A stretch of DNA of 64,000 bases from the NCBI GenBank assembly GCA_033439765.1, contig JAULSN010000001.1, positions 5,766,001 to 5,830,000 on the forward strand, given 5' to 3'. The DNA is from Lasiosphaeria ovina. Taxonomy: Eukaryota > Ascomycota > Sordariomycetes > Sordariales > Lasiosphaeriaceae. Below are positions 12,801-21,700 of the stretch, piece after piece. The first letter of the stretch is position 1; the number at the start of each line of letters is the position of its first letter. A model generated the notes under the pieces. It ran no database searches. It worked only from the letters and a program-made list of their open reading frames with translations, and was not told the DNA's origin. Both the position numbers and the translations under genes were made by a program.

Positions 12801-13951
12801 GTAGCCAATTTCGAGATTCCTGGGTGCTGGCCGTTCAACCTGAAAGTGTTTCAGACCCCTTCTTATATGATATACCGAACACCCTAACCTACTCACCAGA
12901 CCGACCTTAGCTCTTGTACTATTACTTATCCTCTGGGACCCGCTCGTTTCTCTCCAACTGAAGCCGTGACACATGTCATGAGAACGCAGCTCAAACCAAC
13001 CACTATAGCCGGGGGCGCATTGTGGCTCTTCGCGAAACTGCGATAATACCGAGTGCCTACCTTACCCATTACAGATACGGATATACGGATACCTGTCATC
13101 GACTTTGACTGCCAAACGGCGGGAGTCGTTGACGCACCATCCGCGCCTTGAACAGGGCAGCCCGGAACTCGGTGGCAGACGACTAATTTTCTACTCGGTT
13201 GTAGAATTTCGACTCGATTCCTGGCCTTGCCTGACCAGTAAGCAACCCAGCAAATGCCCGTTCGCTTTCGTCTCGACAAGGCCCGCAGTCGCTCTCAGCC
13301 TGTCACTTTTTTTCTTCTTTGCGCGTCCACCGCCTGCACGCGCAAAGAACATTCTCCCAATCGCAGCTGCCATCCGGGTCGCGAACCTTGCAGAGCCCCC
13401 CGCCCCAGCATGCACCACTGCAGAATCGCACTGATCCGAAAGTCTAAAGACGCTGGCCGGCTGCGAGTTCAAGGAGGCAAAGACGCGTTGTGCTGCGCTC
13501 CGCTTCCCTAGGTTGCAAGCCAGCTCCGAAGTCAATTCGCTATTCGCTGTCACTGGACAGGTCCCATCGGCACGCGTCCAGCCAGCCAGTGATCTGCCTA
13601 GTTTCGCTTTCAGGCTGTCAGAGAGCGCAGCCCAACCCGACCAGTCGCACACCCGGCCCCAGGACAGCCCGAGCGAAGTGAGGTGAGGTGCGGAGGAGGA
13701 GCCCGGGGGTGGCTTTTTTGGGTGGGGGGAAAGGACGCTACGCTACGGGCAGTCAGTCCTGTCCAGCTCAGCCCAGAGCTTCCTCCAGGCTAGGTTCCTG
13801 TGTGCAGCATTGCGGGTCTGGTTGCGACTGTTAACCTACCTTCCAGTCCGCAAACCAGTACGCCCGGTCCAACGGGAGGTAAAGCCAACCTACCCGCCCT
13901 ACTCCGTGCAGACGGATACCCAGTGGTCCAATTCATTGCTCAGATCGATAA
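9896..13951. other. 4-kb intergenic region
   Basis: This spacer separates the divergent unknown gene (-) and the KAR9-type gene (+). It holds a MITE-like inverted-repeat element at 12055-12252, annotated separately, and GTAC-rich palindromes such as TACTCCGTAC at 11915-11924 and a variant at 11962-11971. A CT/GA-rich tract leads into the KAR9 start. A 322-codon open frame at 9948-10916 (+) lies against the promoter side of the minus-strand gene. It is Cys/Trp/Arg-rich with no recognisable domain, so I do not call it a gene. Confidence 0.5.
12055..12252. mobile_element. MITE-like element with 40-bp terminal inverted repeats
   Basis: The left arm 12055-12094 begins TACCGTATCCACTC. The right arm 12213-12252 is its inverted copy, matching at 36 of 40 positions by direct comparison. 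The arms bound a 118-bp centre with no coding capacity. The outermost bases at both ends read as TA, so the structure fits a TA target duplication flanking CCGTATCC...GGATACGG, as in Tc1/mariner-related MITEs. No transposase gene is in the window, so it would be non-autonomous. It could instead be a chance hairpin-forming inverted duplication, but the arm length makes that unlikely. Confidence 0.65.
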
Positions 13952-16900
13952 ATGACCAGTCTTCTCGCTGCTGCTCCAGGCAGTAGCGATTGCACCGGAA
14001 TCACGGCGACTGCAGCTGCAAATGTGGAGACGAGCTTTCGAGATGCCGCCCACACTCACAGCGATGGCGCCGTGCTAACCTTCTCGGATATCCCAAGCGA
14101 ACTTTTTCGCCTGTACTCCTTCGACGACAACGACAACGGTGTCGGCCAACAACGCCCGCCCAGTCGAGACAGTCGCGACGCTAGGAATAATAACAACAGA
14201 AACCACCACCAGAAACCCCAAACACAACTGCTGCCTCCACTGGCAACCCAGGTGCCGCAGCAGCAATCGCAGCTCTCCGCCAATGATACCTCGGCGGTCA
14301 GCACCCCAACATCAACGGCCACCCACCATCCGCGAAAACCGTCGCCAGGCCTCGCAGCGCGATTAAAAGCTTTGGGTTTTGGCACAACTCGCAAATCCGC
14401 GTCGCCGCCTCCATTGCACCATCTCGAGCCCGTCGGCCGCCTCCCAGAAGAGCAGCTCAGGAAACTCGACCAGAGCTACCAACAGGCAGGCCCACCAAAA
14501 CCAATCGTCGAACGGCGGGGCCGTCCCTGGAAGGGCCTTGCGCGCATCCCATCCAGGGCGAGCTTGAAACGAGACTCGTCGCTCGGTGAAGCCACGACTG
14601 ACGAGGGCCCTCATGAGGCTACAGATGCCCAGGTGAAGGCCCAGCTTCTTCCCGAAACCTTGACCTCGAAACCCTTAGAGATGGACACAAACAAATATCG
14701 CCTCCCCGACCACACAAACGGGAACGGTGTCAAGGTCCAGCTGGAAACGCGGCAAGAGCACATCGCGAGAGATACGCGGCCTCCCCAGACCCCCGACACA
14801 CCACCGCCGCTCCTGCCCAAGGACTCGCCGCCCCTATCCCAGGGCTATTCGGCAAATTCGAGCGATGTGTTCAACCCTGACAGCGTTAGCTACTTCAATC
14901 CCCTGGGCCTCCAGCGGCCGGGCTCTATCTACACTTTGTCGCGCGCCTCGTTCGCAAACCAGCTGGCTCAGCTGACGTCAATACAACTCCCCGACGCCGA
15001 GTTGCTATCCACCAAAATCTCTGCAATCCCGACGGCTCAGGCTGCTGCTAGAGCCCTTATCGGAGCTGCCGACCAGATACGTGGCTGGATATACAAGGCC
15101 TCGGAGGTAATAGGGGGTCTGGAAAGCGACGACGATGTCGAGTGGGCGGCCGCAGGCGGGCGCGAGGGCGTCGAGGAGGTCGAGAACGCTATCGTCCGTT
15201 TCGAAGAGCTTATCAACGTCTATGTCGGCGCCATCGAGGACCTGCAAGGTCGCCATGACATCGGCGAGGTCTCGTCCGACGACCTCCGCAGAGCCGTAGC
15301 ACAGATGGAAGCCATCATGGACGAGTGGGCCAAGATTCGCACGACCCTGCATCACGTCAAGGCCCAGGTGGAAATTGCGATGGAATGGGAGGAGCTATGG
15401 AACATGGTGCTGGGAGACATACAAAACGAGATGGATGATCTTAGCCGGCTCGTCTTCGAAATGGAGGAACGGCGTCACAAATCCATCCTGGCCGTCACCA
15501 CTAACGATGGCGTGGATATCGGAGATCTCGAGACGATTGTTGAGGAGACTCCGCCGGCTGCTGCGTCGCGATTGCAGCCCGTCAATAACCGGTTCAGTCT
15601 CCCCGCCTTTCCGGCCAGCCCAAGCTCCCCCTCGCCTAGTGCTACGGGCATCTCGCAAGATGACTCGAGCTTGTTAGCCCTGTTTGCGAGGATGCAGCCT
15701 CTCAGGGCGTCGCTCGACTTTCTACCCATGCGGTTGTCGGTGTTCGAGGCAAGGGCAGAAGGCATATTTCCCACGGCCTGTGAGGAACTGGAGATGAGGA
15801 GATCGAATCTGGATAACACATACAAGAAGCTGGAAAAGGACGCGGAATCTCTGCGCAAGGAGCTCGGCGAAGACCGTTGGGTCCTTGTGTTCCGTGGCGC
15901 CGGTCGGCAGGCCCAGAAGATGTACGAGTCGGTCGAGAGGGGCGTCTCGAGGCTGCGCGAGGCCGTTGATTCAGGAATGCATTTGACAAACCAACCCATG
16001 ATGAGCAAGAAGATTGAGAATTACGAGGCCAAGAAGACACACTATGGCCCGTCTATCGATCGGGTGCTATCTATCATCGACAAGGGAGTCAAGGACCGCT
16101 TGACCGTCAACGGAGAGATTCTGCGCTTGCACAACGAGATGCAGGCGAAGTGGGAAGACCTGAAGGAGCGCATGGCGGAGCTCGATCTCGCCCTAGAAGA
16201 GCTTCACGCCGACAAGAAGAGCCAGCAGCTCCGGGATTCCGTCTCCAGCATGCTCTCGAACGACAGGTCAACGATCGCGAGTGGAAACGAAACACCGCAG
16301 AGCTCGCCCCCGTCTTCTGTCATAATGTCGAGCCTGGGGCTTGGCAGTGCCGCAAACATCAAGGCCACGAAGCCGCGATCCACAAGCATTGGGAGCCACC
16401 TCCCCCAGCCTTCCAGCAGGAGGCTGTCTTCACTTCCCACCGCATCTAACCAGAAACCCCGAAAACCCCCTACCCCGCGGGTATCGGCGCTCTCAACGCC
16501 CACGAGAGAAGGCTCTGCCACTCCTACTGGAAACCGGATACCCCGGCCACCCTCGACGCTGGACCTCAGGCCTAAGTGGAACGGTTCGACTAATACATCA
16601 AGCGTTGACACAGGTCACAACTTCAAGCCTCTAACACTGACCACTCCAAGCCCATATGCTAAGCGCACACCAACTCCGGTTCGCTCCGCATCCGCGCTGA
16701 CACCTTCGTCCGTCTCCAAGCTACCCATGCTACGAAGCCCTCTAGCACGAGCGGCATCTTCGTCACCTATTCCCGAGGATACACCGTCCAGGCTTGCCCC
16801 TCCATCCGGCCAGCGCTCATTCCGTGAAAGACTCGCGTCTCCTGGTCCGTATTCTCAGCAGGCCATTCCAAAACCTCGTCTCACCACACAGGCCTCGCTG

Positions 16901-17158
16901 TCGGGCCTTAGCAACAGGCGCGCCTCTTTGCAGCCACCAAAACCCCTTGAGTCGTCCCCAGATGTAACGCCTCGTCCCACCAGCTCACTAGCCGCAAGTG
17001 GACGAACTAGTTTGCTTCCCCAGCCGAAAGGCAAGGTCCAAATTACCGGAAGAGAGAGCCCTCAGGCGATTGCTGGTGCTCGATTTGCGATGCGCAAAAA
17101 CAGTACTTCTTCGTCAGACAGCAAGAACAAAGACGCCAGGCCAAAGTGGCGAGGTTAA
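13952..17158 (+). CDS. KAR9-family spindle-orientation/karyogamy protein
   Basis: Single-exon gene encoding 1068 aa. Family knowledge: Kar9 links astral microtubule plus ends, through EB1/Bim1, to myosin-driven transport along actin for spindle and nuclear positioning. The first roughly 330 residues are Pro/Ser/Gln-rich and probably disordered. A helical conserved core follows, starting RPGSIYTLSRASFANQLAQL (about 325-345) and running to about residue 770, with coiled-coil-like stretches (NTYKKLEKDAESLRKEL). The C-terminal 300 residues are basic and Ser/Pro-rich, as expected for microtubule or EB1 binding. They contain an SxIP-type motif, S938-P-I-P, and PTPR-like segments (KPPTPRV). The ATG at 13952 follows GATAA and opens the frame cleanly. 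Its 3' end faces the broken NTase-ankyrin gene. The family call is confident; the EB1 contact is inferred from the motif. Confidence 0.85.
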   Translation: MTSLLAAAPGSSDCTGITATAAANVETSFRDAAHTHSDGAVLTFSDIPSELFRLYSFDDNDNGVGQQRPPSRDSRDARNNNNRNHHQKPQTQLLPPLATQVPQQQSQLSANDTSAVSTPTSTATHHPRKPSPGLAARLKALGFGTTRKSASPPPLHHLEPVGRLPEEQLRKLDQSYQQAGPPKPIVERRGRPWKGLARIPSRASLKRDSSLGEATTDEGPHEATDAQVKAQLLPETLTSKPLEMDTNKYRLPDHTNGNGVKVQLETRQEHIARDTRPPQTPDTPPPLLPKDSPPLSQGYSANSSDVFNPDSVSYFNPLGLQRPGSIYTLSRASFANQLAQLTSIQLPDAELLSTKISAIPTAQAAARALIGAADQIRGWIYKASEVIGGLESDDDVEWAAAGGREGVEEVENAIVRFEELINVYVGAIEDLQGRHDIGEVSSDDLRRAVAQMEAIMDEWAKIRTTLHHVKAQVEIAMEWEELWNMVLGDIQNEMDDLSRLVFEMEERRHKSILAVTTNDGVDIGDLETIVEETPPAAASRLQPVNNRFSLPAFPASPSSPSPSATGISQDDSSLLALFARMQPLRASLDFLPMRLSVFEARAEGIFPTACEELEMRRSNLDNTYKKLEKDAESLRKELGEDRWVLVFRGAGRQAQKMYESVERGVSRLREAVDSGMHLTNQPMMSKKIENYEAKKTHYGPSIDRVLSIIDKGVKDRLTVNGEILRLHNEMQAKWEDLKERMAELDLALEELHADKKSQQLRDSVSSMLSNDRSTIASGNETPQSSPPSSVIMSSLGLGSAANIKATKPRSTSIGSHLPQPSSRRLSSLPTASNQKPRKPPTPRVSALSTPTREGSATPTGNRIPRPPSTLDLRPKWNGSTNTSSVDTGHNFKPLTLTTPSPYAKRTPTPVRSASALTPSSVSKLPMLRSPLARAASSSPIPEDTPSRLAPPSGQRSFRERLASPGPYSQQAIPKPRLTTQASLSGLSNRRASLQPPKPLESSPDVTPRPTSSLAASGRTSLLPQPKGKVQITGRESPQAIAGARFAMRKNSTSSSDSKNKDARPKWRG

Positions 17159-18730
17159 AAGGGGCGGGTTTCCAATGTCTACTTCCGCCGGGACTGCATC
17201 TCTTTAAAGCGTTGATTTCTGATCTCTGGTCGACTGCCGTCGCCATTGCTTATTATTACTACCATTACTGTGTCGATTAAGGAAGGGAAATCCGCTGGTG
17301 GGGAAACGTGGCGTTTGTTTTTATTGATTTGGTTTCAGGTGTTTGGTGTGAACGGTACGGCCAAGCACAATTTTTCGAGACTTTTTTTCTCTTTTCTCTT
17401 TAGTATGCTTGAGAGGTATTCTTGGGGCGAGAAATTCGGAAAGCGGTGTTGAAAAGCTTTTTTTTTATATGGGGAGAGTGATAGGGGCGTCCAAAGATAC
17501 CTAAGTTTGCTGGAGCTGGAGCTGTACGGTTATGGTTATGGTGGGGTTTGGCAGGCCGAGGGGGAAAGAAAGAACGAAAGAAAAAAAGAGAGAATGTGAA
17601 TTATCCCCATCCCACCCGACCCGACCCCACCCGACCCGACCGTCGGCAACCTATTTTGGTGTTGTTTTAGAGGATAATACCATCCGTCTCTCGTCAGAGA
17701 GATTAGATTGCTTTCATCTGTCTGCTGGTGCTGATGGTTTGAGGTTTTGCGTGTGAATGGGTGTGTGTTAGAACTGTTAATGCGGTTGGCTGGCTCTGGG
17801 GGTGTTCGGTTTTGCTGTTTTCTCTCGCACATATATACCCCTTTGTCGTCGTAGTCTTTCTTTGCTTGTTGGCCAACAATCCTTTTTTCTGATATTGAGA
17901 CGTTCGATAAGGAAGAAAAATAAGACGGGGACGCGTTGGGGTGAACCTACGGGGTAGATCTTAACTATCTTAATGGGTATTGTTGTTTTTATGTCGAGTA
18001 CAGTCGGTGCGTGCTAATTCCGTGCCACTTGAGCGGTGGTTTATAGCACCAGGGAAGTTCTGGGACGGCTCAGTTTGGCAGGAAGCTCTTGTGATTAGAC
18101 CTTGACTTGCTAGTGAGTAAGTGACTCGGGGCAGGAATACCAAGACCTTGGATCTCTCTGTTGTCCGGCTCCGATTTCTTGGTGCTTTTTTGATTTTCTT
18201 TTCTCGTTTTCCATGCTCATTGCTCAGTACTCGTCAGTGCTGCCAACACATAAAACTCAATACAATCCAATCCCCGAATGTTTGTTTAGCGGGAGACTTT
18301 CTAAGATTAGAAAGGCCTCAATACCTACTCTACGGCTCGCCCGGAAGGTTCTTTTTGCCGAGTGAGATAAAAGCTATTGGAGCCGCTATTTTAGAAACCT
18401 AGAGGCCCATCTCTTCCCCAGAACAAGCATTTTCCTGGTCGGTTTACTTGCTGGGCTATAGCATTTATTCTGCCCGTACCACGCCAACAAACATCCAGGG
18501 ATTGGATTGTACGAAACAGACGTAGTGCCATACTCGAGTTTCCTAAATAGGTAGCTATTCCTGAACATGGCTGTAGAGACTGTGGACTAGGAAAGAGGGG
18601 TGAAAAAGAGATAGAGTGAGAAAACGAAGAAATGAGACCGTATATCTGCCTTTGCTAGCGGATAGAGTGTGTGAAAAAGAGAACAAACACTCGCGACGCC
18701 GACCTCCCCAAAAAGTCTTCAAGTCTGGAC
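17159..18730. other. Intergenic spacer between convergent 3' ends
   Basis: It lies between the KAR9-type gene (+) and the NTase-ankyrin locus (-). It is T-rich after 17350 with several pyrimidine runs, plus a CCCACCCGACC-type imperfect tandem near 17605-17640. No coding segment or RNA gene is seen. Confidence 0.5.
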
Positions 18731-21700
18731 CTAGACGTATATAATCTGGTGCGTGTAGCCGCAAGGGCAGTGTCCTTTGTTCTGGCTCTCTTCTTCGTCA
18801 GTGTCATCGCCGCCCTCAACATTGCGATCCGCCGACTTTGGCTCTTCCCAGAAGCCAGTCGACAGTAAGTCCATTTTCCGCAACACAAAGTCTACGGTTC
18901 TCCTGCTCCGCCCACCCCACTTTCCTTCTTCCGCCCCCTCTGAGCCATCTTCCGGCGTCGCCAAGGTGTAGTTGTAGCGCTTCCGGATATGCGCTTCGCT
19001 CAGCCTCTTCGCCACATCATTGGCCTCGCTGAGGCTGACCAGTCCTCTCTTGGTGCTCCCAAGGCGGCCCAGCATCTCGGTGCACAGCCGCCAGTTTTTG
19101 GCCACATTGGATTTGTCCTCGTGCTCCCTTGGTCCGTTGTCGTCTTCCTTCTCGAGAAAGGTTGCTGGCGCCCTGGATACCAACTCGAGTGTTTTGTTTA
19201 TGGAGTGGTAGGGCTTTGCGAACTCCTCTTTGATCCTGCTTGAGACGAAGCGATCGTGGGCGACCTCAACGGGGGTTCGGCCAACCGCATTTTCCCGTAG
19301 CAGCAGGCTGGGGCTGTATTCGATGATGGTGCGGACCAGAACAGGGTCCGCATCTTTCTGGACAAGGAAATGAAGCGGCGTGTCGCCAGCACCGTTCAGC
19401 TTCGTTAGTGCCTTTGCGGCGACCTCAGGTGCTATATTGAGAAGCAGCTTCAGCACTTCGAGTTCGTCCTTCGTGTTGTCGTACCGATTTGGGAAGCATG
19501 AAGTATGTCTTCCTGCGAGCCAGAATTGGATGGGTGTTTGGGTCCGAGAACGCTCTTGCAACATGTGGGCCAGGACGCTGCGGTCGAACAGATCTAGAAG
19601 CGGCTTCAGCTGCTTCGCAGTGGGATTCCAGTAGAGAGCCGCATGTAAGAGGTTACGGGCAGAGATATCTCTGGTTATCTGGTCCGCTCCAGCCTCGATC
19701 AAAATCTTGGCGAACTCGACACGGCCGTTATGGCATGCAACCATTAGCGGTGTCATTCCTTCTCCGGACTTCTTGTCAAGCGATGAGGCACATGTTTTGA
19801 CAAGATATGACACCAGCTCAATGGTCTTTTCATTCTCGGGGCAACAGACGGCAGCATGTATAACCAAATCGCCTACAATGTGTCAGCATTACGAGCTGGG
19901 TGGTGTACGTTCAAAGAACGGCTTACTCTGGTTGCTGAGCCACTTCGAGATGGCACCGTCAACACCCCCAGGGGATTGGGCTAGATGCTTCAGCCTCTTG
20001 TCGTCTCGGGCTGCTTTTGATTTGGCAAAACCAAGGTAGTGTCTCGAAGGGATGTCGGTAAGAAACCACTCTACGGTCTCGATACGCCCTGCCTCGGCCC
20101 CGATCAAAAGGGGTGAGGTCTCAGATCCAGTCGGAGAGTAGACAGCATCGCGGCTGGCGCTTGCCACGCTTGCCCAGTCCTTCCTGTAATCCACTGTCAG
20201 TAATCACGCATAGCAAGACATATTGGGATTAATGATCCGAAATATGCCTCTTTTTCCCATACACAGCCAGGCCCTGATAATAGACTGGTATCTCCGTCAG
20301 CTCAACACCGCTATTCTTTACGAGCTATTCCAGGGGCAGACCGGCACCGGTTCTTCTGATGATCTTAGCTAGAAGCTCGGTGCGGCCCAACTCGACAGCA
20401 ATGCGGAAGTCGTCGTCGGGGAACGAATAGAAGCGCGGAACCTCGTCGTCTGGGCTAAACTTTGAAGTAGTGAAGTATTCGGCCCAATCTAGGAGGATCC
20501 TCAGGCCATTGATATCGTTCCTCTGGATGACATGATAAAACATAGCCCTGGTCCTAGGACTTGGCTTGGCATCTATGCCTACTTCAATGCAGTACCAGTT
20601 CAAAAAGTCCTGAGGCTTGACGTCGCTCTTGACCTTCATTGAAACTTGTCCGACATTCTCAATTTTGAATTCGTCATCGACAATTTCACTGTAGAGTCTC
20701 GGTTCAGAGTCATTACTGCCAACGGACTCATCGTCGCCACAATCGTTGTCCTGCTCCATCCTGAAGCGTGTCTTGCGTTTCTCGTCTGGAGAGTACTGAG
20801 CCTGCGTGATCGCTAGGATTGCCTTGGCGACATTGAGGTGGCCGCGGAAGAATGCCAGGGAAAACGGAGTATGGCTGCCCTGATTCTGGCTATACACAGC
20901 AATCTTGAGTGGGGCTTCCATTTTGTACTTATCCCACGTTGTGAGAGTGAGGGTCTTGATTCTCTCCAAGTCGCCAGACCAGGCAGCCTCGAACCTAGAG
21001 GGTGACGAGTTTAGCAGGCACGTTGCTATGATGGACAACCAGTGTCTGACATTAGACTAAAGTGTAATCATGTACTCACAGTTGGATATAGGCAACCTTC
21101 CGTGCCTCGGTCATATCGCTTACACCGCTGAATATAAAATCGACATCGAAAGGCTTCTGCGCTTGGGCGATTTTCATTGCGTTCCGATAAGACAGGTGCG
21201 CGAAGCGGTCCACATACTCAGGATGTAATTCCATGAAGGTCTTTGCGTCCCTTTCAAGCATTGCCTGCCGGACCTCCTCCATGGTGTGGATAGTCTCGGT
21301 AATAGCAGTCTTTTTTTCCAAAACGCCTGGGGAGTTGCTGAGGCGTTCTTCTTCCTTCTCGTATGTTTTGATCTGCTTGCGATATGACTTCCGGGCCTCA
21401 TCAATTGCGACAGATACAAGCCAATGCTGATAAATCCCATACTTGAAGTTGTCGAGGTAAGTGTCAATACCCTTTGGTAGGCTGGGCCGGGAGAGTGTCT
21501 GGCCTCGCCCAGGTACTCCCGAAGTGCCTTGAGCTGTGAATTGACAATGTCCAAGGCTGATTCCGGTTCAAACCGCGAGTACATCGCCCCCCCAAGATAG
21601 GAATGTGAGCTAGGGGTGATGACGTTTGGATCTGCTCCCCTCTCCAGAAGCACAAGGGCTGCTGCTGGGTTGGAAGACTTGAGTGCGACTAGTAACGGCT

